A stretch of DNA of 64,000 nt from a virus. The translations under genes were made by a program, and so were the position numbers. Below are positions 56,707-64,000 of this stretch, piece by piece. The notes below the pieces were generated by a model. That model was given only the letters and a program-made list of their open reading frames with translations, made no database searches and was not told where the DNA came from. Location: positions 1 through 64,000 of IMG/VR virus record IMGVR_UViG_3300042344_000800; one strand, 5' to 3'. The number at the start of each line of letters is the position of its first letter. Positions within the stretch are counted from its first letter, which is position 1.

Positions 56707-58587
56707 ATGCGATACCCTGAGAAAGTCCCGTTTAATCAGTTAGAAACTTATCACCCCGATGTACTGGCTAAAAAATACATCTATGAGACTGCTGACGATT
56801 TGTTAGCGGGGGGTAATCAGATTAGGGAAAATCTGGAGAAATACCTCTGCAAAAAGCCAGATGAGGATGCAGAAGTCTATAAGTACCGCAAAAAGATTTT
56901 TACCTACACACCTATTTTAGGGCAATGTTTAGCCCAATTAATGAATCGGATGACTGCTTCAAATCATGTTATTAATGGTTTGGGAACTCAGGGAGACGAG
57001 GGGAAGTTCTGGGCTAAATTTAGGGAATCCGTAAATGGAAATAACCAAAAAGAAAAGAACTTTATTAAAGAAGTATTTTACAGACTTTTGAAGTATGAAC
57101 GAGTTTATGCAGTAATTGATATTGAATATACTGAGAACCTACCTAAAAACCGTAAGGAACAAGATGAACAAGGTTTAATGCCTTATATTGCCCTATATGA
57201 CCCCTGTAAAGTAGTCCACTATGACGAAAAGGATGGACGGTTACAATGGATAAAAATTAGAGAGTTAATGACTGAATATGACCCAGTGGGTATTCCTAGA
57301 GTATACCTAAACTGGACTTTTATTGATGATAAAGAAATAAATATTTATTCGTGTCCAGTAGAATTAGCAAAAGATGGTACACCTAGTCCTGTCATGGGTT
57401 TAGACTTAGAAACTAAAGAATACATGGTCAGTAAGAAATCAACTATTGAACATGGTAGAGATAGTATTCCGGTAGTTAAGATTCAAGCCCCAGAGAATCT
57501 ATGGGTAGTCAAAGAAGCCATTTATTTGGTTCTAGAACACATCCGAGTTCACAATAATCTTTCCTATACTGCTAATTTGGCTGGACAGATTCAAAGACTA
57601 TTTACTCCGATGGCGGAAACTGTTGATAAAATGGTGGACATTGAAGAAGCCAAACAACAAACTGGTAATCATAGAGTTTTGATTGGGTCAGGATTTAGCT
57701 TTAATGAGACTACTGGTTCAGCGATTTCCACTATTACAGGCTATTTACAAGGTATTGAATCTAGAATCAAAGATTTAGTATTTAGTAACGGTATTTCTGC
57801 TGGTACTGATAGACCAATGCAAGAGTCGGGTGTGGCCAAAAGTATGGACTTTATCAGCCAAGAACAAGCTTTGACCGCCTATGGTGAGGAATTGTTAAGA
57901 TTCCTAGAGAACTGTTATAAGTTGGTAGCCTTAGCCCACGGTTTACCCCCTGATAAAGCCGAAATGATTTCAGTTTCAGGGTTGAATGAGTTCGTTCTAG
58001 ATTCTGTTGATGCTAAGGTAGACCGCCTTGCCCGATTGGAGAAACTAGAAACACCAATCGCTGACACTGCGATGAGATTGGTAACTGAAGATTTACAACG
58101 AGCTTTAACTCCTAATGCTTCTATTGATGAACAAAATACTATTCAAAATGAAACTAAGGAATCTTTCAAACCAGAAGAACATTTTGAACTATCTATGGAG
58201 GAATTAAGTTCTTTAGTCCTGAATCAGATTGTATCAGTTAAGACAGCACAAGAATTGTTAGGATTTGACCCTGAAGCAGAATGGGAAAACATATCTGAAC
58301 AAATGCGAAATATGCAAGAGATTCAGGCAGAAGCAGAACCAGAAGCTGAAGCTGAAGGTGAAACAGGAGCCACGGTAGCAGTTGACCTTGATATGCAAAT
58401 CCAGGAAGTGGCAAGTGCTTTAGCTATGGCTACTGATGCTACTGTAGTTGAGGTTCTAAACGGTGTAGGGTATGTTGAGGGAGGAGATAACCTACAAGGG
58501 ATTTTAGATACCTTAATGGCTGAATTATCGCAGAAGTTGGAAATCCCCCTAGAGGAAGTTAAATCTATGGTTTCGGGGATGGAATAA
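56707..58587 (+). CDS. Portal protein, DUF4055 type
   Basis: 626 aa. N-terminal YHPDVLAKKYIYETADDLLA, then YKYRKKIFTYTPILGQCLAQ and the long middle (RVHNNLSYTANLAGQIQRLF, QESGVAKSMDFISQEQALTA) match DUF4055 portal proteins. It forms the dodecameric ring for DNA entry. An acidic Glu/Ala-rich linker precedes a helical C-terminus. It follows terminase by 56 bases. Confidence 0.88.
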   Translation: MRYPEKVPFNQLETYHPDVLAKKYIYETADDLLAGGNQIRENLEKYLCKKPDEDAEVYKYRKKIFTYTPILGQCLAQLMNRMTASNHVINGLGTQGDEGKFWAKFRESVNGNNQKEKNFIKEVFYRLLKYERVYAVIDIEYTENLPKNRKEQDEQGLMPYIALYDPCKVVHYDEKDGRLQWIKIRELMTEYDPVGIPRVYLNWTFIDDKEINIYSCPVELAKDGTPSPVMGLDLETKEYMVSKKSTIEHGRDSIPVVKIQAPENLWVVKEAIYLVLEHIRVHNNLSYTANLAGQIQRLFTPMAETVDKMVDIEEAKQQTGNHRVLIGSGFSFNETTGSAISTITGYLQGIESRIKDLVFSNGISAGTDRPMQESGVAKSMDFISQEQALTAYGEELLRFLENCYKLVALAHGLPPDKAEMISVSGLNEFVLDSVDAKVDRLARLEKLETPIADTAMRLVTEDLQRALTPNASIDEQNTIQNETKESFKPEEHFELSMEELSSLVLNQIVSVKTAQELLGFDPEAEWENISEQMRNMQEIQAEAEPEAEAEGETGATVAVDLDMQIQEVASALAMATDATVVEVLNGVGYVEGGDNLQGILDTLMAELSQKLEIPLEEVKSMVSGME

Positions 58588-58681
58588 AGTTTTGCAAAAC
58601 CCTTGACAAACTCTGATAAACCGTATACCCTATAAACAGGGGCAATAACCCCTAAACAATTTAGACTTTGAGGTTATCTAT

Positions 58682-58846
58682 ATGTTGGCTTTAGGTTTCA
58701 TCGCACTAACCCTTGTAGTATCTTGGCTGGTTTGGGAAAACTTGAATGTGATTTCCAGACTAATTTTGCTTAATTATATAGTCTATGGGGTTTTGGCATT
58801 AATTTGTGTAGCTTCTATTATATGGCTATTTCAGATATTATTCTAG
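58682..58846 (+). CDS. Small two-helix membrane protein, 54 aa (holin candidate)
   Basis: MLALGFIALTLVVSWLVWEN, then LLNYIVYGVLALICVASIIW: two strong transmembrane segments and a short loop. TTTGAGGT lies about 9 bases before the ATG. A TTGACA box lies at 58602 but no good -10 is seen. Class II holin size, but no lysis gene is adjacent. Confidence 0.55.
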   Translation: MLALGFIALTLVVSWLVWENLNVISRLILLNYIVYGVLALICVASIIWLFQILF

Positions 58847-58918
58847 TATCTGGGGTCTAGCCCATTAACACGGTTACTAAAACATTAACATTCGTTAATA
58901 TGTAAGGGTAGTAACTCC

Positions 58919-60349
58919 CTATTGGGGTAGCTCAGTTAAGAATTTTATTAGGATTCCTCTGGCTCCATTTAAATCTCTGTCTAAACTTTCGTTACTCTGA
59001 GATTTGATTACTTTCCTCCCACCTAGATTAGCTATTATTTCCCCTGTCCATGATACGGTTTTGGAGGTATAAGCCTCAGAAACTATTATTAGTTTTTTAC
59101 CAAATTTATTGGCTTTGAACTTTAATAATTCCTTAAACTCATAATGTCCAAAATTTAACATTGAACGGGTAGTAGATTTATTGATTTTTCTGTCCTTCTT
59201 TTTAACCATTTCACCGGTGTTAAAGCAGGGTAGCAGGATTACATCAAAGTTATCTACTAGAAATCTACTAATTTTGTGGTGGAGTTCTTTCCTCAGATTT
59301 CTTATCTTTAATGTGGTTCGTTGTTGCCACATTCTTAGATAATTAATCCGACTTTGGTTTTTGGTTTTAGCTATTTTAGATTGGATTTTGTCTGCTTTAT
59401 GGCATAGTTTAGCCAATCTTTTAATGGCTTCTTGACCAAATTTACCGAAAACCCCATTAGACGAGAAAATAGTTTGGAAAGTTCTAACACCAGGGTCTAA
59501 TGCTACAATCTTTAGGTCTTGGTTTTCGACTTCTGGATTATTAGCAATATCTTCAGTATAAATTAGGTAGAACAATCCCCCAGTAGTTGTGAGGGTTAGA
59601 CCATCAAAACTACCCCTTGTGTCTGATTTTAGGGGGGTTTCTAGTTTTAGGTTTCGGGGGGCTAACACTCCCTTAGCTGAGAGTATTTCCTTTTTTAGGT
59701 TGATAGTTTGTCGGGGCTTTTTTCTAGATTTGAATTTTAACTCAAACCTTTCAACTAACCCCGCTTTTAATTGGGCAAACCCTACTTGTTGGGCATTGAT
59801 AGCTTCGGTGATAGCCTCCTTTACTGTATTTATGTTTATGCAATTGGTTAACCAAGTGTGTTTCTCCAACCAAAATTGAAAGAATGTGTCACGGATGTCA
59901 TAGCTTGACAAACCTTTTCTTTCTTTCTTAGTCTTTAAATCACAATTAGCCCCAATTTTACCGTTTATCAGCAAATCTACAGTTTTATTGTAAACAAACC
60001 GATATTGAGAGATTAGCTCATTCAGTAGATTTTGTTGAGTTTTGTCGGGGTAAAGTCTTATCTTCCTCGATATTTTTGTTGTTTTTTCTAAGTCCGTAGA
60101 CTCTGCAACTGAAAATATGGAGGATTGATAGTAAGTAGGGGGTAAGTTCTTGTTCGGGACTTGTTTGAGTATTGTTGAGAACCACGATTGTTCCACCGTT
60201 CTTGAGGAAAAGGTATTGGAACAATTCAAATCCGAATCGGCAGAGTCTATCTCGGTGGGAGATAGCAAGAGTGAACTAATCTCCTGAGAGTAATCTGTCC
60301 AATAGGGTTTGAATACCTTTTCTTTTGAAGTTAAGTCCAGAACCGACAT
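58919..60349 (-). CDS. tnpB: TnpB, IS607-type RNA-guided nuclease
   Basis: 476 aa. The N-terminal KPYWTDYSQEISSLLLSPTE and SWFS region is the extension typical of IS607-type TnpB. KIRLYPDKTQQNLLNELISQ is the OrfB N-terminal helix; ALDPGVRTFQ is RuvC I; DRDLNGARGI is RuvC III. The zinc-finger cysteines are replaced (TSKTVSWTGEI), which occurs in a cyanobacterial subgroup. The first ~110 residues overlap tnpA in another frame. Confidence 0.9.
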   Translation of the reverse strand: MSVLDLTSKEKVFKPYWTDYSQEISSLLLSPTEIDSADSDLNCSNTFSSRTVEQSWFSTILKQVPNKNLPPTYYQSSIFSVAESTDLEKTTKISRKIRLYPDKTQQNLLNELISQYRFVYNKTVDLLINGKIGANCDLKTKKERKGLSSYDIRDTFFQFWLEKHTWLTNCININTVKEAITEAINAQQVGFAQLKAGLVERFELKFKSRKKPRQTINLKKEILSAKGVLAPRNLKLETPLKSDTRGSFDGLTLTTTGGLFYLIYTEDIANNPEVENQDLKIVALDPGVRTFQTIFSSNGVFGKFGQEAIKRLAKLCHKADKIQSKIAKTKNQSRINYLRMWQQRTTLKIRNLRKELHHKISRFLVDNFDVILLPCFNTGEMVKKKDRKINKSTTRSMLNFGHYEFKELLKFKANKFGKKLIIVSEAYTSKTVSWTGEIIANLGGRKVIKSQSNESLDRDLNGARGILIKFLTELPQ

Positions 60350-60641
60350 CTGTAATAATCTCCGAATCGGGGTAAACTGATTTCAAGAAATCGACCTGTC
60401 TAGCCAAATCAGCAGACTGTTTTCTTGAACTAACCCTAGCATAACAGATAACTGAGGGTTTGTCAAGAGGGTCGGCTAAATAGGATTCAACATCGTAATA
60501 TCGTTGACCTGCGGGGTTTTTAATCCCCTTAATCAAACCGTCATCAAAATATTTTCTAAGGGTATGGGGGTGAAGCCCTAATTTGGAGGAGGCTATTCTA
60601 GAAGGAACGAGCATAAACCAGTTATCAGTGTTCATAAACAA
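60018..60641 (-). pseudogene. tnpA: TnpA serine recombinase of IS607, with in-frame TAG
   Basis: About 207 codons. MerR-like HTH start (ASSKLGLHPHTLRKYFDDGL), catalytic ICYARVSSRKQSADLARQV with the serine, then LLSGD and a TAG at 60276-60278. The same frame continues: AISHRDRLCRFGFELFQYL and NNTQTSPEQELT to 60018. So a single nonsense codon splits an otherwise intact gene. It is inactive unless the amber codon is suppressed. Confidence 0.88.
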
Positions 60642-60680
60642 ATATGAGCGTTTTTAAACAAATATGTACTTAGACAATAA

Positions 60681-60687
60681 CGCCCAA
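60681..60687 (+). promoter_or_regulatory. CGCCCAA motif of CDS 60719
   Basis: CAATAACGCCCAAGCCCA, 32 bases before the ATG; a small hairpin (CCCAA/TTGGG) follows. Confidence 0.55.
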
Positions 60688-60718
60688 GCCCAAATTAGAG
60701 CTTGGGTTAAAACTTTTA

Positions 60719-60982
60719 ATGAAGAAACGAAATAATAAAAGAAAGGGGTCAGCAGTTCAAGACAAAGTAAAAACTGTAGGGGGGGCGTATAAACAAAAAG
60801 CCTTTGGGAAATTTAGTGTTTGGAGGACGTTTAAAGAATGGTTAGTCCTTCGTAACGAGGACGGGACTTTTAGAGACAAAGGAGCCTCAAAAGCCTATAC
60901 CCCCAAGTATAGTGAAAACACCAGTAAACCCCAGTCAAAAGGGAAAGCAATTAAATTTGGCAGATTGGGAGACCAAGCCTAG
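60719..60982 (+). CDS. Small basic protein, 87 aa
   Basis: MKKRNNKRKGSAVQDKVKTV, then an aromatic stretch (FGKFSVWRTFKEWLVLRNED). Very basic, likely to bind nucleic acid or be a minor virion protein. Late-type motif upstream and terminator downstream. Confidence 0.6.
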   Translation: MKKRNNKRKGSAVQDKVKTVGGAYKQKAFGKFSVWRTFKEWLVLRNEDGTFRDKGASKAYTPKYSENTSKPQSKGKAIKFGRLGDQA

Positions 60983-60990
60983 ATACTGCA

Positions 60991-61015
60991 AAACCCCAGT
61001 TAATGGGGTTTTTTT
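60991..61015 (+). terminator. Rho-independent terminator
   Basis: AACCCCA/TGGGGTT with T7. Confidence 0.85.
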
Positions 61016-61022
61016 GGGGAGA

Positions 61023-61094
61023 CTAAGCCTTTTTAGGTTTTAGGGGTTTGGGCTTAGGCATTTTGGGTTTCTTACAGCCAGAACTTTTTTTCAT
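61023..61094 (-). CDS. Possible Lys/Pro-rich peptide, 23 aa
   Basis: MKKSSGCKKPKMPKPKPLKP ends in KKA. There is no ribosome site; composition is not that of random sequence, but it is very short. Confidence 0.25.
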   Translation of the reverse strand: MKKSSGCKKPKMPKPKPLKPKKA

Positions 61095-61138
61095 GCCAAG
61101 TTAAAATATAAAAGTGTCCTATTTTAGATTGAGCGTTA

Positions 61139-61167
61139 TTGACAAAAGACGGGTAAGGGTTTATGAT
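61139..61167 (+). promoter_or_regulatory. Sigma70-type promoter
   Basis: TTGACA, 17 bases, TATGAT, then AAAGGAG and ATG at 61194. Confidence 0.8.
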
Positions 61168-61193
61168 GTAGAAATAGAGTTAAAGGAGCTTTT

Positions 61194-62342
61194 ATGCCTA
61201 AGAGAGATTTACTGGGACAAAGATTTGGAAAACTGACGGTAGTGGGAGAAAACCCAGTTAGAAAAAATAGTCAAATTCAATGGGACTGTGTTTGTGACTG
61301 TGGCGGAACCAAAACTACAGTAAGTAGCTGTTTGACAGGTGGACACACTAATTCCTGCGGGTGCAAACTACAAGAAGTAATTAGCAAAAAGGATTTGTTA
61401 GGGCAGAAATTTGGTAGATTAACAGTCACGGGCGAGAACCCGGAAAGAGATAACTTCAGACAGGTTATGTGGGATTGCGTTTGTGATTGTGGAAATAAAA
61501 CTACAGTTAGAGGTAGTAACTTGAGAAAGGGTCAAACTACTTCCTGCGGTTGCTACAACTTAGAAAGAGTTATAGAAACTAAAACCAAGCATGGGCATAG
61601 TCCTAAAATTGGGGAGTCCCCGACATATATTAAATGGCGTTCAATGAAAGCCAGATGCACTAATTCTAATCAAGACCCTAATGGGGGTTATGTGAAAAGA
61701 GGGATTAAAGTGTGTGACCGTTGGTTAAATTCTTTTGAAAACTTCCTAGAAGATATGGGTGAATGTCCTGAAGGATACTCTATTGAAAGAATTGATGTTA
61801 ACGGTGATTATTGTCCTGAAAATTGCAAATGGATTCCGCTAGAAGAACAAGCCGCTAACAAAAGAAACAATCGTCTACTAACTTTCAGGGGGGAGATTTT
61901 GCCGCTAAGACATTGGGCAGAACGAATGGGACTCGATGAAGGTTGTGTTCGTTCACGCATAATAGACTTGGGTTGGAGCGTGGATAAAGCATTAACTACC
62001 CCGTCTGGTGATTATATCCCCCAGATTGAATATCAGGGTAGAAGTCAAAGTTTAGGGGAATGGGCTAAAGAATTAGGTTTGCAATCATCAACCCTCAGTG
62101 TTAGATTAAACAAGTACGGTTGGTCAGTAGAGAAAGCCTTTGAAACCCCCGTAAATGACCACCTAAACATGGTAGAATTTAATGGGAAGATTCAGACTGT
62201 TTCTTGCTGGGCGAGAGAGTTAGGTATGAAACCGCACACATTAAGACACAGGCTTAAAAAAGGCTGGAGTGTGGAAGATGCTTTGACTATTCCAGTGGGG
62301 GAACAGCCAAAACAAAAACCCCCCGCAGAGCAGGGGGTTTAG
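61194..62342 (+). CDS. HNH-like homing endonuclease with duplicated zinc modules and triple C-terminal repeats
   Basis: 382 aa. Two N-terminal modules (DLLGQRFGKLTVVGE...WDCVCDCG...NSCGC, and a copy) carry four Cys each and look like zinc fingers. The middle, GYSIERIDVNGDYCPENCKW, is the HNH-like core found in AP2-linked phage endonucleases. The C-terminus has three ~45-residue repeats, each with a helix-turn-helix (HWAERMGLDEGCVRSRI, EWAKELGLQSSTLSVRL, CWARELGMKPHTLRHRL), for DNA recognition. Free-standing gene with its own promoter and terminator. Confidence 0.8.
   Translation: MPKRDLLGQRFGKLTVVGENPVRKNSQIQWDCVCDCGGTKTTVSSCLTGGHTNSCGCKLQEVISKKDLLGQKFGRLTVTGENPERDNFRQVMWDCVCDCGNKTTVRGSNLRKGQTTSCGCYNLERVIETKTKHGHSPKIGESPTYIKWRSMKARCTNSNQDPNGGYVKRGIKVCDRWLNSFENFLEDMGECPEGYSIERIDVNGDYCPENCKWIPLEEQAANKRNNRLLTFRGEILPLRHWAERMGLDEGCVRSRIIDLGWSVDKALTTPSGDYIPQIEYQGRSQSLGEWAKELGLQSSTLSVRLNKYGWSVEKAFETPVNDHLNMVEFNGKIQTVSCWARELGMKPHTLRHRLKKGWSVEDALTIPVGEQPKQKPPAEQGV
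62316..62341 (+). terminator. Hairpin terminator overlapping the end of the HNH gene
   Basis: AAACCCCC/GGGGGTTT, partly coding. Confidence 0.65.
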
Positions 62343-62373
62343 TGGTTGCAATTAGCTCTAAGCGGCTAAGTAT

Positions 62374-63015
62374 TTATACGATACTTGCGTCACCGTAAAT
62401 CATTCTCACCCCTGTTAATGGGTCAGGGAGTCCGGTGATTGTAATTTTTAATTCTTGTTGCGTCTGTAAACCCATCGATAAACGAGACCCATTAATAGAT
62501 GTGAGCGCACCGTTGGGGAAAGTAATTACTGTATTTTCCCATGCTTTAAAAAGAGCAACATCAGCATCAAAAGCGTCTTCAGCTAACTGAATCGTCGCAT
62601 AAGTTTTACCGTTATAGGTAGTGGTAGTAGGAGCAGTAGTGCCAGGGTCAGCTACAATAGGGTAGGGTTTGATAACTACTTTTTGACCGGTGATAAGCTG
62701 ACCAGCTTGGTCAGTAACTTCCGTTTTGGTCATAGTGTAGTTAACAGAGTTAACCGTGTCAGTAGCAGTAACAAGGGGAGTGCCGAATAGTAAAGCGATT
62801 TGAGCGGCATCAATCTCCGCAATCGAGATTTCTAGCTTTGTTTCGATACCCACCTTAATGTATCCAACTGGTTTGGAGGAAATTTGAGATTTAAGTTGGA
62901 ACTCATCCCGTTCAATCATGATAACCGCATCATTAAGCTGGTCATCATTAGTCAAAGTAATCTTGGAAGCACCTTCACCGATTTCGATTAGCGCAGGGCC
63001 GGCACGTTTTGCCAT
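62374..63015 (-). CDS. Tail-tube-like structural protein, 213 aa
   Basis: Beta-rich with the strand plan of phage tail tube proteins (ALIEIGEGASKITLTNDDQL, GYIKVGIETKLEISIAEIDA, RLSMGLQTQQELKITITGLP). The C-terminal TGVRMIYGDASIV fits too. Followed upstream (on the minus strand) by tail terminator- and head completion-sized genes. A CGCCCAA motif lies 38 bases before the ATG. Confidence 0.65.
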   Translation of the reverse strand: MAKRAGPALIEIGEGASKITLTNDDQLNDAVIMIERDEFQLKSQISSKPVGYIKVGIETKLEISIAEIDAAQIALLFGTPLVTATDTVNSVNYTMTKTEVTDQAGQLITGQKVVIKPYPIVADPGTTAPTTTTYNGKTYATIQLAEDAFDADVALFKAWENTVITFPNGALTSINGSRLSMGLQTQQELKITITGLPDPLTGVRMIYGDASIV

Positions 63016-63052
63016 TAAAGTAGCCTCAAATATAGAGATTTCAAGTATGAAA

Positions 63053-63059
63053 TTGGGCG
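63053..63059 (-). promoter_or_regulatory. CGCCCAA motif of tail-tube-like gene
   Basis: Minus-strand CCTAACGCCCAATTTCA, 38 bases before the ATG. Confidence 0.55.
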
Positions 63060-63068
63060 TTAGGGAAT

Positions 63069-63548
63069 TTATTGAACGATTGGCAAGCTTAAATTAATGC
63101 TCAACGGTTGGAAATTACGGTTCAGGGGTGGGGAGTCTCTAAGCAAAATCCGATAATCTACAGCCCCAGAGTAAATTTCTAAGGAAGGAGTAAACGTGGG
63201 GGGTAAACGTCTCTCACAAAACCAGTGAAAAGCCTGTTGATTGGGCATTATAAGTTCAAAAGGACTACTAGAGTCTAAAGTAGAAATAAGTAGTTCTTGG
63301 ACTTGTCTATTTCGGAAATAATCGATACTAAAGATGGCTAAAGAAACTAAAGGATGAAGTAATTCTCTGGTAATAATCTTACCTTCCACAGAATCGGAAA
63401 TAGAACTAATACAGACAATTGTTTTATTTTGTGTGAGTTCTTTTTGGCTTCGAGGATAATTACTAGAAAAAGTAATCCCTGAAGAAGGAGGAAATTTGGA
63501 GGTTAATAGGGTGAAAATAGCCGATTCTAGCTTAACAATACTTAACAT
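63069..63548 (-). CDS. Tail terminator-like protein, 159 aa
   Basis: Size, position just upstream of the tube gene and the alpha/beta pattern (LESAIFTLLTSKFPPSSGIT, HPLVSLAIFSIDYFRNRQVQ) fit tail terminator proteins. No diagnostic motif. Its start overlaps the next gene's stop. Confidence 0.55.
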   Translation of the reverse strand: MLSIVKLESAIFTLLTSKFPPSSGITFSSNYPRSQKELTQNKTIVCISSISDSVEGKIITRELLHPLVSLAIFSIDYFRNRQVQELLISTLDSSSPFELIMPNQQAFHWFCERRLPPTFTPSLEIYSGAVDYRILLRDSPPLNRNFQPLSINLSLPIVQ

Positions 63549-63772
63549 TAAAAGCCTCCAATTTCCTTCTTAAGTTCATCTGAAAGGGGGCGCATTTTTG
63601 GGTCTAGAATTTCTTCCGGAATAGAAGTCTCGCTAGAAAGAAAGATAGTATCATTTGATACAGAAACAGTAACGCCCTCAGTTCTTTGGGCAACCATTTC
63701 GGCTTTTTCCAAGAGATTAACACGCACATCTTGTTTAAACCTATTAAGTTCTGAATTATTTCTTCTAATCAT
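63548..63772 (-). CDS. Small virion-assembly protein, 74 aa
   Basis: Charged, helical N-terminus (RFKQDVRVNLLEKAEMVAQR) and acidic end. Overlaps both neighbours by a few bases, so it is part of the head-tail connector operon. Family not recognised. Confidence 0.5.
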   Translation of the reverse strand: MIRRNNSELNRFKQDVRVNLLEKAEMVAQRTEGVTVSVSNDTIFLSSETSIPEEILDPKMRPLSDELKKEIGGF

Positions 63773-63959
63773 CGGCTAATAACTCCTGAACCTGTGTCCA
63801 AGTATAAGGAACACCCTCATTAGAATTAACCGTAACTGGAGATAATGCAGATAAATTGTAATTAACTTCTTTTACAACAGCAGGAATAATACGGACACCT
63901 TCAGACCAATTAATAAATGCGTAATCCCCAACTAAGACCTCTGCATTAGGAATAGCCAT
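63765..63959 (-). CDS. Small head-completion-like protein, 64 aa
   Basis: Beta-rich (AEVLVGDYAFINWSEGVRII) with alternating strands; position in the connector operon suggests a head-tail joining role. Overlaps the next gene by 8 bases. Confidence 0.5.
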   Translation of the reverse strand: MAIPNAEVLVGDYAFINWSEGVRIIPAVVKEVNYNLSALSPVTVNSNEGVPYTWTQVQELLADD

Positions 63960-64000
63960 TTTAAACCTGAAAATACCAGAAGCATTGGAGCTAAATTGAA

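Larger units (their letters stand above)
58860..60665 (-). mobile_element. IS607-type insertion element
   Basis: Contains a serine-recombinase tnpA (broken) and tnpB. Ends are not marked by clear inverted or direct repeats, as expected for IS607. Approximate right end is near the taaacaaatatg pairs at 60634-60663. The minus-strand stretch after tnpB (58918-58850) is structured and could be the guide (omega/re) RNA end. Confidence 0.75.

Noticed and set aside
58602-58630. Promoter before the 54-aa membrane gene
   Set aside because: TTGACA is present but no -10 box fits at 16-18 bases.
60018-60224. Separate 68-aa gene or frameshift in tnpA
   Set aside because: It is in the same frame as tnpA after a TAG, so a nonsense codon, not a frameshift or new gene.
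60276-60278. Genome-wide recoding of TAG
   Set aside because: Several intact genes here end in TAG (for example 5705-5869 and 58682-58846), so reassignment is unlikely.

Overview
The window looks like part of the genome of a large tailed double-stranded DNA phage of a cyanobacterium, possibly a siphovirus. Phage hallmarks are a terminase large subunit, a DUF4055-type portal, tail-tube-like and head/tail-completion-sized genes, an N-acetylmuramidase endolysin, a KilA-N regulator, PhoH and a full set of phage nucleotide and replication enzymes. Signs of a cyanobacterial host are MazG, PhoH and class I ribonucleotide reductase together, tandem heptamers of the TGATAAC kind, a cyanobacterial-type IS607 element, formylglycine-generating-enzyme (FGE) fold proteins and a vanadium haloperoxidase. 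No capsid gene is recognised, so the genome continues outside the window. Species cannot be named from this sequence alone.

Layout. 0-2.8 kb: small plus-strand genes, each behind its own strong sigma70-type promoter, with tandem repeats and recurrent hairpins. 2.8-10.4 kb: ribonucleotide reductase beta-like gene, vanadium haloperoxidase, P-loop kinase, small genes, NrdA. 10.4-14.3 kb: small genes, a ClpP-like protease, a transpeptidase-like enzyme and membrane proteins. 14.3-18.1 kb: a DNA polymerase of the mitochondrial Pol gamma type, split at motif A by a group I intron carrying an HNH gene. 18.1-22.5 kb: helicase, deoxynucleoside-kinase and nuclease operon. 22.6-27.8 kb: LuxR-type HTH, possible dioxygenase, Dam-like and Dcm-like methylases. 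27.8-29.3 kb: late-type plus-strand genes. 29.3-37.2 kb: accessory block with a HsdM-HsdS fusion, a deoxyribosyltransferase, RNA candidates and two FGE-fold proteins that look like targets of a diversity-generating retroelement (DGR). 37.3-41.2 kb: a giant triplicated zincin-like protein and small late genes. 41.2-48.6 kb: replication genes (SF3-like helicase, possible SSB, 5'-3' exonuclease) and the endolysin. 48.7-54.8 kb: PhoH, KilA-N, glycosyltransferase, tRNA-CAU, antirepressor-like protein, MazG. 54.9-58.8 kb: terminase with a class 3 mini-intein, then portal. 58.9-60.7 kb: IS607-type element. 60.7-64 kb: an HNH-like gene and tail genes.

Regulation is readable. Early and middle genes use near-consensus TTGACA/TATAAT promoters, many with a GGGTTAACCC palindrome just after the -10 box, which suggests one shared repressor. 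A second set of genes, including terminase, endolysin, tail tube, glycosyltransferase and the giant zincin protein, lacks these boxes. Instead it has a core CGCCCAA about 30-50 bases before the start codon, a candidate phage-specific late promoter element. The most unusual items are the Pol gamma-type polymerase with its intron, the class 3 intein, the late-promoter motif, the DGR-like variable regions, the nested terminator-promoters, and an apparent absence of GATC.
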